DNA from: Variovorax terrae
Lineage (GTDB): Bacteria; Pseudomonadota; Gammaproteobacteria; Burkholderiales; Burkholderiaceae_C
Assembly: GCF_022809125.1 (NCBI RefSeq)
Contig: NZ_JALGBI010000001.1
Coordinates: 2,170,001-2,234,000 of the forward strand
DNA: 64,000 nt
Direction of reading: 5' to 3'
Part shown: piece after piece, positions 33,818 through 45,266 of the stretch
Position numbering within the stretch: position 1 is the first letter of the stretch
Layout of the letters: each line of letters starts with the position of its first letter
The notes under the pieces: model-generated
The model's database searches: none
Seen by the model: the letters and a program-made list of their open reading frames with translations, nothing else
What the model was told of the DNA's origin: nothing
Made by a program: the position numbers and the translations under genes

Positions 33818-33826
33818 AATCCTGTC

Positions 33827-34804
33827 ATGAAGGTGCACCAGCTCCGCTATCTCGCCGTTGTCGCCGCGGAAGGCAGCATCCGCGCGGCGGCGCGTGCGCT
33901 GGGCCTCACGCAGGCCACGGTGACGCAGGGTCTGCGCGAGCTGGAGGCGAACGCCCAGGTGGCGCTGCTGACGCGCCACGGCAGCGGCATCGCCCTCACG
34001 CCCGCGGGGCAGGATCTGGTCGCGCATGCGCAGCGCGTGCTGGCCCAGTTGCGTCAGGCCGAGGACACGCTGGCGCGTCACCGCGATTCGGCCGCGCCGC
34101 AACGCCTGAGCGTGGGCATCACCCCCTGGGTCGCCCAGACCCTGATGCCGCGCGTGGTGCCGGCCTTCCGCGCCGCGTTGCCGCATGTCCAGATCGAGAT
34201 GTTCGACGGCCTCTCGGTGCTCGCCTACCCGCGCTTGCGCGAAGGCAGCCTGGACCTGATGATCGGCCGCATCGCGGCGGACGATGCCATGCAGGGCCTG
34301 CAGGCCCTGCCCCTGTTCAGCTACGAGATGACCGTGGTGACGCGGCGCGGCCATCCGCGCGCAGGTGCGCGCTCCATCGCCGAGCTGCTCGAGGACGACT
34401 GGATCCTCAACTTCACCCCGGGCGAGCAGGCGGCGCTGATGCACAACCTGTTCGGCCAGCATGGCGTGGCGCCGCCGCGCCAGCGCATCCATCTCGCGCA
34501 TTCGGCATCGCTCATGCTCACGCTGGTGCAGCAGACCGACATGCTGACTTTCTGCCCCTGGCCGCTGGTGGAAACCGAGGGCCTGCGCACCAGCCTGCTC
34601 GCGCTGCAGCTGCGCGAACGCTTCCGCACCAACACGGTGGGCATCATCCGCCGCGCGCAGGAAACGCCCACGCATGCGGCGGCCTGCTTCATCGAGCTGT
34701 TCCTGGCCGAGGTGCGGGCCTGGGCGAGGTCCGATGAGCCTGCGATGCGCCGGGTGCTGCACTCCGTCGATCTGCTTGAACCGGCCAGCACCCAGCCTTC
34801 CTAG
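33827..34804 (+). CDS. LysR-family transcriptional regulator
   Basis: 325 residues. wHTH at about 1-60 ('LRYLAVVAAEGSIRAAARALGLTQATVTQGLRELE'), then 'LTPAGQDLVAHAQRVL' linker helix and effector domain ('RLSVGITPWVAQTLMPRVVPAFR', 'LDLMIGRI', 'MTVVTRRGHPRA', 'WILNFTPGEQAALM'). The pattern resembles the TsaR/ArgP-like LysR members seen in aromatic and sulfonate catabolism. Divergently transcribed from the M20 amidohydrolase/Bug operon and probably its regulator. Confidence 0.92.
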   Translation: MKVHQLRYLAVVAAEGSIRAAARALGLTQATVTQGLRELEANAQVALLTRHGSGIALTPAGQDLVAHAQRVLAQLRQAEDTLARHRDSAAPQRLSVGITPWVAQTLMPRVVPAFRAALPHVQIEMFDGLSVLAYPRLREGSLDLMIGRIAADDAMQGLQALPLFSYEMTVVTRRGHPRAGARSIAELLEDDWILNFTPGEQAALMHNLFGQHGVAPPRQRIHLAHSASLMLTLVQQTDMLTFCPWPLVETEGLRTSLLALQLRERFRTNTVGIIRRAQETPTHAAACFIELFLAEVRAWARSDEPAMRRVLHSVDLLEPASTQPS

Positions 34805-34915
34805 CGGCTCAGAGCCTGTTCACAGTCTCCCAGTGGCAGCCCGGGCCGGATTTGAATTCCAGGAGAAGACGCCGGTCTCCCTTGAATCGTCCCACCTTGC
34901 CGCAAAATGGAGGTC

Positions 34916-36976
34916 ATGACATCCACCGACTTCAACGCCGCCTCCTCCGCCAACCCGCTGCTGGCCTTTGACGGCCCGCCGCTGTTCGACCAGATCCGCC
35001 CCGAGCACGTGGCGCCGGCGGTCGACGCGCTGCTCAAGGATGCGGACGCAGCACTCGAAGCGGTCACGGCCCCGGACTTCCCCGCGCGCTGGAGCGACAT
35101 CGCCAAGGTGCTGGACGTGGCCACCGAAAAGCTCGGCCGCGCCTGGGGTGCGGTGAGCCTCCTCAACAGCGTGGCCGACAGCCCCGAGCTGCGCGCCGCC
35201 TACAACGAGGCCCTGCCCAAGGTCACCGAGTTCTGGACCCGGCTGGGCGCCGACGAGCGCCTGTACGCCAAGTACAAGGCCATCGATACCGCCACGCTCA
35301 ACGCCGAGCAGCGCCAGGCCCACAAGAACGCAGTGCGCAATTTCGTGCTTTCGGGGGCCGAGCTCACCGGCGCCGCCAAGGAGCGCTTCGCGGCGATCCA
35401 GGAGCGGCAGGCCGAACTCGCCCAGAAATTCAGCGAGAACGCCCTCGACGCCACCGACGCCTTCGCCTACTACGCCGGCGCCGATGAGTTGGATGGCCTG
35501 CCCGAGGACGTGCAGCAGGCCGCGCGCGCCGCCGCGCAGGCCGAGGGCAAGGAAGGCTACAAGCTCACGCTCAAGATGCCGAGCTACCTGCCCGTGATGC
35601 AGTTCGCGCGCAGCAGCGCCCTGCGCGAAAAGCTCTACCGCGCCTACGCCACCCGCGCCAGCGACCAGAGCCCCGAGGCATTCAGGAAGTTCGACAACTC
35701 CGCCCTGATCCAGGAAATCCTGGCGCTGCGCCTCGAAGAGGCAAAACTGCTCGGCTACCGCAACTTCGGCGAAGTGTCGCTGGTGCCCAAGATGGCGGAG
35801 TCGCCGCAGCAGGTCACCGGCTTCCTGCGCGACCTGGCCGCCCGCGCCCGGCCCCATGCCGAAAAGGACGTGGCCGACCTGCGCGAGTTCGCCGCGCAGC
35901 AGCTCGGCCTGGCCGATCCGCAGCCCTGGGACTGGCCCTACATCGGCGAGAAGCTCAAGGAAGCACGCTATGCCTTCAGCGAGCAGGAGGTCAAGCAGTA
36001 CTTCACCGCGCCCAAGGTGCTGGCCGGCCTGTTCAAGATCGTCGAGACGCTGTTCGAGGTGGCGATCCGCAAGGACCAGGCACCGGTCTGGAACCCGGCC
36101 GTGGAGTTCTACCGCATCGAACGCGACGGCCAGCTCGTCGGCCAGTTCTACCTCGACCAGCCCGCGCGCGCCGGCAAGCGCGGCGGCGCCTGGATGGACG
36201 ACGTGCGTGCCCGCTGGCTGCGCCCCGACACCGGCGCACTGCAGACGCCGGTGGCGCAACTGGTGTGCAACTTCGCCGAGGGCGTCAACGGCAAGCCGCC
36301 GCTGCTCACGCATGACGACGTGACCACGCTGTTCCACGAGTTCGGCCACGGCCTGCACCACATGCTCACGCAGGTGAACGAGCGCGACGTCTCGGGCATC
36401 AGCGGCGTCGAGTGGGACGCGGTCGAGCTGCCCAGCCAGTTCATGGAGAACTTCTGCTGGGAGTGGGACGTGCTGCGCCACATGACGGCCCATGTGGACA
36501 CCGGCGAGCCGCTGCCGCGCGCGCTGTTCGACAAGATGCTCGCGGCCAAGAACTTCCAGAGCGGCCTGCAGACGCTGCGCCAGATCGAGTTCGCGCTGTT
36601 CGACATGCTGCTGCACACCGAGCACGACCCGGCGCAGGACTTCATGCCCCTGCTCAACCAGGTGCGCGCCGAAGTGGCCGTGCTCCAGCCGCCGGCCTGG
36701 AGCCGCACGGCCCACACCTTCAGCCACATCTTCGCGGGCGGCTACGCGGCCGGCTACTACAGCTACAAGTGGGCCGAGGTGCTGAGCGCCGATGCCTATG
36801 CGGCGTTCGAGGAAACAGCGGGTAACGACGAGTTGCCAAACGTCGAAACCGGTAGAAAATACCGCCACGCCATCCTGGAAGCAGGCGGCAGCCGCCCCGC
36901 CATGGAGTCGTTCAAGGCCTTTCGCGGACGCGAGCCGAGCCTGGACGCCCTGCTGCGGCACCAGGGCATGGCATGA
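34916..36976 (+). CDS. prlC: Oligopeptidase A (M3 metallopeptidase)
   Basis: 686 residues from the ATG at 34916; an ATG at 34907 is in frame but then the GGAGG lies inside the coding region. Gluzincin active site 'LFHEFGHGLHHML' (HExxH) with the downstream Glu in 'SGVEWDAVELPSQFMENF'; N-terminal helical region ('FDQIRPEHVAPAVDALL') and 'GGYAAGYYSYKWAEVLSADAY' are typical of the M3A oligopeptidase A/thimet family. Cytoplasmic enzyme degrading short peptides and cleaved signal peptides. The stop overlaps a possible upstream start of the next gene (ATGA), so the two are probably co-transcribed. Confidence 0.95.
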   Translation: MTSTDFNAASSANPLLAFDGPPLFDQIRPEHVAPAVDALLKDADAALEAVTAPDFPARWSDIAKVLDVATEKLGRAWGAVSLLNSVADSPELRAAYNEALPKVTEFWTRLGADERLYAKYKAIDTATLNAEQRQAHKNAVRNFVLSGAELTGAAKERFAAIQERQAELAQKFSENALDATDAFAYYAGADELDGLPEDVQQAARAAAQAEGKEGYKLTLKMPSYLPVMQFARSSALREKLYRAYATRASDQSPEAFRKFDNSALIQEILALRLEEAKLLGYRNFGEVSLVPKMAESPQQVTGFLRDLAARARPHAEKDVADLREFAAQQLGLADPQPWDWPYIGEKLKEARYAFSEQEVKQYFTAPKVLAGLFKIVETLFEVAIRKDQAPVWNPAVEFYRIERDGQLVGQFYLDQPARAGKRGGAWMDDVRARWLRPDTGALQTPVAQLVCNFAEGVNGKPPLLTHDDVTTLFHEFGHGLHHMLTQVNERDVSGISGVEWDAVELPSQFMENFCWEWDVLRHMTAHVDTGEPLPRALFDKMLAAKNFQSGLQTLRQIEFALFDMLLHTEHDPAQDFMPLLNQVRAEVAVLQPPAWSRTAHTFSHIFAGGYAAGYYSYKWAEVLSADAYAAFEETAGNDELPNVETGRKYRHAILEAGGSRPAMESFKAFRGREPSLDALLRHQGMA

Positions 36977-37011
36977 AGGCCCACGCACCGGGCCCACACT
37001 CTGGAGGAACC

Positions 37012-37674
37012 ATGAAACGGAATGCCACACTCTTTCTGGCCGCCGGCGCCCTGCTGATGCTGGCCGGCGCCAGCCTGCAGGCCCAGCCGGTCTACCGCAT
37101 CGTCGGCCCCGACGGCCGGGTGACCTATTCCGACCAGCCTCCACCGCCCTCGGCGGCCGCCAAGGCCACCAGCACCACGGGCGGCGCCCCTGCCGGCGCA
37201 GCCGGCGGCAATGCCGCCTTGCCCTTCGAGCTGCGCCAGGTGGCCAGCCGCTACCCGGTCACCCTCTACACCGGCGACAACTGCGGCCCCTGCGGCGCGG
37301 GCCGCACCCTGCTCAGCAGCCGGGGCGTTCCGTTCACCGAGCGCACGGTCAACACGCCCGACGACACGGCGGCGCTGCAGCGCCTGAGCGGCGACAACAG
37401 CCTGCCCTTCGTGACGATTGGCGGGCAGCAGATCAAGGGCTTCTCCGATACCGAATGGGCCCAGTTCCTCGATGCGGCCGGCTACCCCCAGACCTCGCAG
37501 CTGCCGGCCGGCTATCGCAATCCGCCCGCCGCGCCGCTGGTCGCGGCCCAGAAGCAGGCGCCCAAGCCCGCGGTTACCGAGGCCGCGGCCGACGGCGCCA
37601 GGGGCACAGCAGCGCCACGGCCTGCCGCACCGCCGCCGTCCAACGCAGGCAACCCGGCCGGCATCAAGTTCTGA
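37012..37674 (+). CDS. Exported DUF4124-glutaredoxin fusion protein
   Basis: 220 residues from the ATG at 37012, preceded by GGAGGAACC; this start gives a clean signal peptide (MKRNATLFLAAGALLMLAGASLQA). Residues about 25-60 form a DUF4124 segment ('QPVYRIVGPDGRVTYSDQPPPP'), then a glutaredoxin-like domain (about 85-165: 'VTLYTGDNCGPCGAGRTLLSSRGVPFTERTV', 'SLPFVTIGGQQIKGFSDTEW') with active site CGPC and cis-Pro 'LPFV'. The tail is Ala/Pro-rich. Expected to act as a periplasmic thiol-disulfide protein; substrate unknown. Ends 1 bp before a 57-bp repeat. Confidence 0.88.
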   Translation: MKRNATLFLAAGALLMLAGASLQAQPVYRIVGPDGRVTYSDQPPPPSAAAKATSTTGGAPAGAAGGNAALPFELRQVASRYPVTLYTGDNCGPCGAGRTLLSSRGVPFTERTVNTPDDTAALQRLSGDNSLPFVTIGGQQIKGFSDTEWAQFLDAAGYPQTSQLPAGYRNPPAAPLVAAQKQAPKPAVTEAAADGARGTAAPRPAAPPPSNAGNPAGIKF

Positions 37675-37675
37675 T

Positions 37676-37732
37676 TGCTACTCTTTTCATAGCAACAAAG
37701 AACCGCCCGGCCTGGACATCGGGCTGATTTCA
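37676..37732 (-). repeat. 57-bp interspersed element, copy 5 (between glutaredoxin gene and rpiA)
   Basis: Fills the whole 55-bp gap between two convergent stop codons and includes the rpiA stop. The minus strand runs from TGAAATCAGCCCGATGTCCA to TTGCTATGAAAAGAGTAGCA. On the plus strand GCCCG...CGGGC followed by TGATTTC makes a terminator-like hairpin. Confidence 0.85.
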
Positions 37733-38413
37733 GTCGAATTTCAGGGTTTTCACGCCGCCGGAGGTGCCCAGCAGGCAGACCTGGGCCTTCTGGTGCGCGA
37801 ACACGCCCACCGTCACCACGCCGGGCCACTGGTTGACCTCGGACTCGAAGGCCAGCGGGTCGGTGAGGGACAGGCCCGTCACGTCCACGATGTGCTGGCC
37901 GTTGTCGGTCACCAGCGGCACACCGTCCTTCAGGCGCACCCGGGCCACGCCACCCAGGGCGGCAAACTGGCGCACCACACGCTGCGTGGCCATGGGAATG
38001 ACTTCCACCGGCAGCGGGAAGGCTCCGAGCGTGGCCACCAATTTGGACTCGTCGGCGATGCAGACGAAGCGCCGCGCCTCGGCCGCCACGATCTTCTCGC
38101 GCGTGAGCGCCGCGCCGCCGCCCTTGACCATGAAGCCCCGGCCGTCGATCTCGTCGGCGCCGTCGATGTAGACGGCCAGCTCGCCCACCTCGTTGGCGTC
38201 GAACACCGGGATGCCCAAAGCCCGCAACCGCTCGGTGCTGGCCACCGAGCTCGACACGGCGCCCGGGATGCGGTCCTTCATCGAGGCCAGGGCCTCGATG
38301 AACTTGTTGACCGTGGAGCCGGTGCCCACGCCCACGATCTCGCCCGGCACCACATAGGCCAGGGCGGCCTGGCCCACCAGTGTCTTGAGTTCATCCTGAG
38401 TCAGTGCATTCAT
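37730..38413 (-). CDS. rpiA: Ribose-5-phosphate isomerase A
   Basis: 227 residues. Interconverts ribose 5-phosphate and ribulose 5-phosphate. Visible: '[16 protein letters not shown]' phosphate loop, '[30 protein letters not shown]' (catalytic Asp/Lys and the GGG loop), 'CIADESKLV', 'PVEVIPMA', '[11 protein letters not shown]'. Length matches the family (219-230). Head-to-head with pyrD (34-bp gap). The stop codon falls within the end of a 57-bp repeat. Confidence 0.97.
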   Translation of the reverse strand: MNALTQDELKTLVGQAALAYVVPGEIVGVGTGSTVNKFIEALASMKDRIPGAVSSSVASTERLRALGIPVFDANEVGELAVYIDGADEIDGRGFMVKGGGAALTREKIVAAEARRFVCIADESKLVATLGAFPLPVEVIPMATQRVVRQFAALGGVARVRLKDGVPLVTDNGQHIVDVTGLSLTDPLAFESEVNQWPGVVTVGVFAHQKAQVCLLGTSGGVKTLKFD

Positions 38414-38447
38414 CTGGGAAAATCGCGGTAGTTTCGAGAATTATCCA

Positions 38448-39488
38448 ATGCCATTGCTTCCCTACGCCCTTGCTCGCCCATTCCTGTTCGGACTCGACCC
38501 CGAAACCGCCCACGAACTCACCATGGCCTCGCTGGCGCGCGCGCAGGGCACGCCGCTCGAATGGGCCTATTGCGGCGGCATGGTCGACGACCCGGTCACC
38601 CTGGCCGGGCTGCGCTTTCCCAACCGCGTGGGCCTGGCCGCCGGGCTGGACAAGAACGCGCGCTGCATCGACGGCCTGGGCGCCATGGGCTTCGGCTTCG
38701 TCGAGGTCGGCACCGTCACGCCCAAGCCCCAGCCGGGCAACCCCAAGCCGCGCATGTTCCGCCTGCCGCAGAAACAGGCGCTGATCAACCGCCTGGGGTT
38801 CAACAACGACGGGCTGGACGCCTTCATCGCCAACGTGCAGCGCGCCTCGTTCCGGCGCAAGGGCCGCATCCTGGGCCTGAACATCGGCAAGAACGCCGCC
38901 ACGCCGATCGAGCGCGCCACCGATGACTACCTGACCTGCCTCGAAGGCGTCTATCCGCATGCGGACTACGTGACCGTCAACATCTCGAGCCCCAACACCC
39001 AGAACCTGCGCGCGCTGCAGAGCGACGCGGCGCTGGACGGCCTGCTGGGGGCGGTCGCGCAGCGGCGCCAGGCGCTGGCGCGGGAGCATGGCCGGCAGGT
39101 ACCGGTGTTCGTGAAGATCGCGCCCGACCTCGACGAGGCCCAGATCGACGTCATCGCCGCCACGCTGCGGCGCCACGGCATGGACGGCGTGGTGGCCACC
39201 AACACCACGATCGCGCGCGAGGCCGTCGAAGGCCTGCCGCACGCCACGGAAACCGGCGGCCTGAGCGGCGCGCCGGTGTTCGAGGCCAGCAACCGCGTGA
39301 TCGCGCGGCTGCGCGCCGCGCTGGGCAAGGACTTTCCCATCATCGGCGTGGGCGGCATCCTGAGCGCCGGCGACGCCGTGGTCAAGCTGCAGGCCGGCGC
39401 CGACCTGGTCCAGATCTACACCGGGCTGATCTACCAGGGACCGGCCCTGGTGCGCGAGGCGGCGCTCGCCATCAAGAACCGCAGCTAG
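38448..39488 (+). CDS. pyrD: Dihydroorotate dehydrogenase (quinone), class 2
   Basis: 346 residues. Membrane-associated FMN enzyme of pyrimidine synthesis. N-terminal amphipathic helices ('[24 protein letters not shown]'), '[47 protein letters not shown]', catalytic Ser in '[12 protein letters not shown]', '[10 protein letters not shown]', 'VVATNTT', '[16 protein letters not shown]'. These are class-2 (quinone-linked) features. Monocistronic; downstream genes are convergent. Confidence 0.97.
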   Translation: MPLLPYALARPFLFGLDPETAHELTMASLARAQGTPLEWAYCGGMVDDPVTLAGLRFPNRVGLAAGLDKNARCIDGLGAMGFGFVEVGTVTPKPQPGNPKPRMFRLPQKQALINRLGFNNDGLDAFIANVQRASFRRKGRILGLNIGKNAATPIERATDDYLTCLEGVYPHADYVTVNISSPNTQNLRALQSDAALDGLLGAVAQRRQALAREHGRQVPVFVKIAPDLDEAQIDVIAATLRRHGMDGVVATNTTIAREAVEGLPHATETGGLSGAPVFEASNRVIARLRAALGKDFPIIGVGGILSAGDAVVKLQAGADLVQIYTGLIYQGPALVREAALAIKNRS

Positions 39489-39497
39489 GGCGCGCGT

Positions 39498-39830
39498 TCA
39501 GCGGCGCCACAGCATCAGCGGCAGCAGCCAGCGGCTCCATTGCAGCAGCCGCCGAGGGCCCAGCGCCAGCCCGGTCGCCAGGATGGCGCCGGCCGCCGCC
39601 GGATGCTCAATCAGCGTGCGCATGATCATGCTGCGCGGAAAGACGTTGGGCGCAGAAGCGCCCGGCGCCTGCCCGGCCGTATCGGAGGGTTGCGCCACCG
39701 CCGCCGCCGGCGCGGGGCTGATGGCCTCCAGCCGCTCGCGCTGGGCACGGATGCGCAGCAGCACCAGCGCCTTGATGGTGCCGGCAGCCGCCACGTCGCG
39801 CATGGTGGCGGGCCGTGCGCCGGGCTTCAC
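39498..39830 (-). CDS. Small YqjK-like membrane-associated protein
   Basis: 110 residues from the GTG at 39830, whose GTGA overlaps the stop of the upstream holin-like gene; an ATG at 39803 is the alternative. N-terminal helix 'TIKALVLLRIRAQRERLEAI', Ala/Pro-rich middle, C-terminal hydrophobic stretch 'HPAAAGAILATGLALGPRRLLQWSRWLLPLMLW'. Position after yqjD- and yqjE-like genes parallels the enterobacterial yqjD-yqjE-yqjK order; sequence similarity itself is not strong. Function unknown. Confidence 0.6.
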   Translation of the reverse strand: MKPGARPATMRDVAAAGTIKALVLLRIRAQRERLEAISPAPAAAVAQPSDTAGQAPGASAPNVFPRSMIMRTLIEHPAAAGAILATGLALGPRRLLQWSRWLLPLMLWRR

Positions 39831-40222
39831 AGCCGCTCCTTGAGGCTGTGCCAGTCGCGTCCCAGCTCCTCGCGGGTATGGGCAAACGCCTCGCTGGAGC
39901 GCTGCATCGTGCGGATGAAACAGACCAGGGCGCCGCCCCACAGCAGCAGCCAGACCAGCGCCACGCCCCAGGCCACGGCAGGACGGTGCGGCGTGTCCCA
40001 GAAATGCACCACCACCGCCGCGGACAGCGCCAGCAGCGCGACGATGGTCAGGCCGAGCACGGCGAGCGCCAGCAGCGCGAGCCGGTGCCAGCGCTGCTTT
40101 TCCTCTTCCCACTCGATGCGCGCCAGCAGCCAGCGGTCTTCCAGGCCGCTGGCGCCCTCGGCCGCCGCCTTGCGCAGCCGGGCCATCCAGGCATCGAAGC
40201 CCAGCAGGGACAGCAGGTTCAT
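39827..40222 (-). CDS. YqjE/holin-superfamily inner-membrane protein
   Basis: 131 residues. Two transmembrane segments (about 46-72 'LALLALAVLGLTIVALLALSAAVVV' and about 83-103 'VAWGVALVWLLLWGGALVCFI') between charged cytoplasmic ends ('LARIEWEEEKQRWHRL', 'REELGRDWHSLKERL'). This matches the phage holin-superfamily III / YqjE architecture. It is the middle gene of a three-gene unit with 10 bp to the upstream YqjD-like gene and a 4-bp overlap with the downstream one. Envelope stress or stationary-phase role is known only loosely for the family. Confidence 0.75.
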   Translation of the reverse strand: MNLLSLLGFDAWMARLRKAAAEGASGLEDRWLLARIEWEEEKQRWHRLALLALAVLGLTIVALLALSAAVVVHFWDTPHRPAVAWGVALVWLLLWGGALVCFIRTMQRSSEAFAHTREELGRDWHSLKERL

Positions 40223-40232
40223 GCGGGCCGGG

Positions 40233-40559
40233 TCAACGGCGTCCGATCAGGAAACCCAGCACCGCGCCCAGCGCCAGGGCCATGCCGGCCACGCGCCAGG
40301 GCTCGTCGTGGGCATAGGCATCGGCGGCCTTGGCCGTGCGGCGGGCCTGCTCGGCGGCGTCATGGGCCGCATCGAGGGCGGCCTCGCGGGCCGAGGCCGC
40401 GGCTTCGCGCGCCGATTGCAGGCCGTGCTCCAGGCGCTCACGCAGGGCCTTCACTTCAGGGTGCGCCGCCAGGATGTCGTTGTTGCTCAGCAGATCCCGC
40501 AGATCGGCCACCAGGTCTTCCAGTTCGCCTTGCGCCTTGGCACGTGTTCTTGCAACCAT
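40233..40559 (-). CDS. ElaB/YqjD/DUF883-family membrane-anchored protein
   Basis: 108 residues, AGGAAAGGGAA upstream. A long amphipathic, Ala-rich helix ('DLVADLRDLLSNNDILAAHPEVKALRERLE...AREAAASAREAALDAAHDAAEQARRTAKAADAYAHDEPWR', coiled-coil-like) ends in a single C-terminal transmembrane segment 'VAGMALALGAVLGFLIGRR', which is the DUF883 hallmark. E. coli YqjD and ElaB are tail-anchored inner-membrane proteins that associate with ribosomes in stationary phase. First gene of the yqjD/E/K-like unit. Confidence 0.85.
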   Translation of the reverse strand: MVARTRAKAQGELEDLVADLRDLLSNNDILAAHPEVKALRERLEHGLQSAREAAASAREAALDAAHDAAEQARRTAKAADAYAHDEPWRVAGMALALGAVLGFLIGRR

Positions 40560-40683
40560 GAGAGTTCCCTTTCCTGTGCGTTGCGACCCACCAGACCCCG
40601 GAGCAGCGCCTGCGATGGAGCGTCGAATTCATCGTACACCATCGAGCCGCGCGAGCCGCCGCCAGACGGTCGGCATGGGCCGC

Positions 40684-41790
40684 CTACGCGTGTAGGAGAA
40701 GGTCGCGCACATGCTCCCCGATCGCGAGCGCGCTGGTCAGCCCCGGCGACTCGATGCCGAACAGGTTGACCAGCCCGGGCACGCCATGCTCGCCCGGCCC
40801 CTGGATCAGGAAGTCCCGGGCCGCCTCGTGCGGCGCCTGGATCTTGGGCCGGATGCCGGCATAGCCCGGCGCCAGCGCGCCGCTGGGCAGGCCGGGCCAG
40901 TACTTGCGCACCTCGGCCTCGAAAGCGCCGCCCCGCGCGGGGTCGACCTCGAGGTCGTCGGGCGAATCCACCCATTGCACGTCGGGGCCGAACTTGGCCT
41001 GCCCGCCGAGATCGAGCGTCAGGTGCACGCCCAGGCCCGCGGCCTCGGGCACCGGGTAGATCAGGTGCCGGAACGGCGCCCGCCCGGCCAGCGTGAAATA
41101 GTGGCCCTTGGCGTAGTAGGCCGCGGGCACGTGGGCCGGGTCCAGCCCCTCGAAGCGCCGCGCCAGCGCGCAGGCCTGCAGGGCCGCTGCGTTGACGACG
41201 AGGCGGGCCCCGAGCACCGAGCCATCGGCCATATGCAGCTCATGCAGCGCGCCGCCGGCGTCCAGCCGTGCGCCTGCCACGGCCGAGTCCAGCGCTACCA
41301 TGCCGCCGGCGCGCTCCAGGTCGCCCTGCAGCGCCAGCATGAAGCCATGGCTGTCCACGATGCCGGTGGCCGGCGACAGCAGCGCGGCGGTGCAGCGCAG
41401 TTGCGGCTCCAGGGCCTGGGCCTCGCGCGCCTCCAGCCATTGCACCGGCACGCCATTGGCGGCGGCCTTGTCCTGCAGGGCCCGCAGCGCCGCCTGCTGC
41501 GACGGCTGGGTCGCCACCACCAGCTTGCCACAGCGGGCATGGTCCACCCCGTGGCTGGCGCACAGCGCGTACAGCAGGTCCCGCCCGCGCACGCACAGGC
41601 GTGCCTTGAGCGAGCCGGGCGTGTAGTACAGCCCGGCGTGAATGACTTCGCTGTTGCGCGAACTCACGCCCTGCCCGATGGCGGGCCCGGCTTCCGCCAC
41701 GATGGTCTCCAGGCCGCTTTGCGCCAATGCGCGCGCCACCGCAAGCCCCACCACCCCGGCCCCAATCACCAGAGCATCGATGCTGTCCAT
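40684..41790 (-). CDS. FAD-dependent oxidoreductase (L-2-hydroxyglutarate oxidase-like)
   Basis: 368 residues, start preceded by TAGGAGGACC. DAO-family Rossmann motif '[21 protein letters not shown]', '[28 protein letters not shown]' (typical of L-2-hydroxyglutarate dehydrogenase/LhgO), '[45 protein letters not shown]', and C-terminal '[20 protein letters not shown]'. Known relatives oxidise L-2-hydroxyglutarate to 2-oxoglutarate, passing electrons to the quinone pool. Single-gene unit by spacing. Confidence 0.87.
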   Translation of the reverse strand: MDSIDALVIGAGVVGLAVARALAQSGLETIVAEAGPAIGQGVSSRNSEVIHAGLYYTPGSLKARLCVRGRDLLYALCASHGVDHARCGKLVVATQPSQQAALRALQDKAAANGVPVQWLEAREAQALEPQLRCTAALLSPATGIVDSHGFMLALQGDLERAGGMVALDSAVAGARLDAGGALHELHMADGSVLGARLVVNAAALQACALARRFEGLDPAHVPAAYYAKGHYFTLAGRAPFRHLIYPVPEAAGLGVHLTLDLGGQAKFGPDVQWVDSPDDLEVDPARGGAFEAEVRKYWPGLPSGALAPGYAGIRPKIQAPHEAARDFLIQGPGEHGVPGLVNLFGIESPGLTSALAIGEHVRDLLLHA

Positions 41791-41866
41791 GGTCCTCCTA
41801 TCTCAGTTATTCATAGCGCTGCGCGCCACCCGCATCGCATGAAACGGGCGCCCGTTCGCAGCGGTG

Positions 41867-41975
41867 CCAAGGGCCGCGGAGCAGGCCATGCCAGTGCACC
41901 CGCGGAACCGGCTCGGCCGGGCCGCTGGGTGCGCCCCCTTGAGGGGGAGGCGCCGCAGGCGCTTCGGGGGTGTTC
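41867..41975 (+). repeat. About 110-bp GC-rich interspersed repeat, copy 2
   Basis: Same order of blocks as the copy at 22648 (CCAA.GGC, GCCA.TGCCAGT, GCGGAACCGGCTC, GCCGGGCCGCTGG, CCCCCTT.AGGGGG, AGGCGC, GGGGGTGTTC). Internal hairpins CCCCCTTGAGGGGG and GGCGCCGCAGGCGC-type pairs. Confidence 0.8.
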
Positions 41976-42029
41976 CATTTCAATACAAAACATGTTTCGC
42001 TCCAACCCAGGTGCGCAGTCGCCGCGAGG

Positions 42030-42069
42030 CTGTCACAATATCTTCACCATTCTGTAACAACTTGTCATC
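42030..42069 (+). promoter_or_regulatory. Candidate Pho box (11-bp periodic CTGTCAC repeats)
   Basis: CTGTCAC (42030), TCTTCAC (42041) and CTGTAAC (42052) recur at exactly 11-bp spacing with AT-rich 4-bp spacers, and a fourth, one base out of phase, TTGTCAT follows at 42062. This is the architecture of PhoB direct-repeat sites (CTGTCAT heptamers). It lies 108 bp upstream of the hybrid kinase GTG. No phosphate genes are nearby, so this is a motif call only. Confidence 0.45.
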
Positions 42070-42176
42070 GCCATGGTTCGTCACTGCTCACGGCGGCCGC
42101 AGAATGCACATGACGACGTGCCTGCAACACCGGCCAGTGCAAGACAGGAGCATGGCGCCTGCAAGCGAGGGACCCC

Positions 42177-45245
<3,069 letters not shown>

Positions 45246-45266
45246 GGCCCGGCCGCGCCCGGCCCC

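Larger units (their letters stand above)
41791..42176. other. Intergenic region, 386 bp
   Basis: No gene. From left to right: leader of the FAD oxidoreductase (minus strand), the second copy of the roughly 110-bp GC-rich repeat (41867-41975), an AT-rich stretch with CTGTCAC-like direct repeats (42030-42069), and a leader with GAGG spaced 7 nt from the GTG start of the hybrid kinase. Confidence 0.6.

Noticed and set aside
41797..41820. CTAT...ATAGC palindrome in the leader of the FAD oxidoreductase
   Set aside because: Looks like the end of the 57-bp element, but the arm spacing is off and no CAAAA/AGGTCC block lies at the right distance; not counted as a copy.
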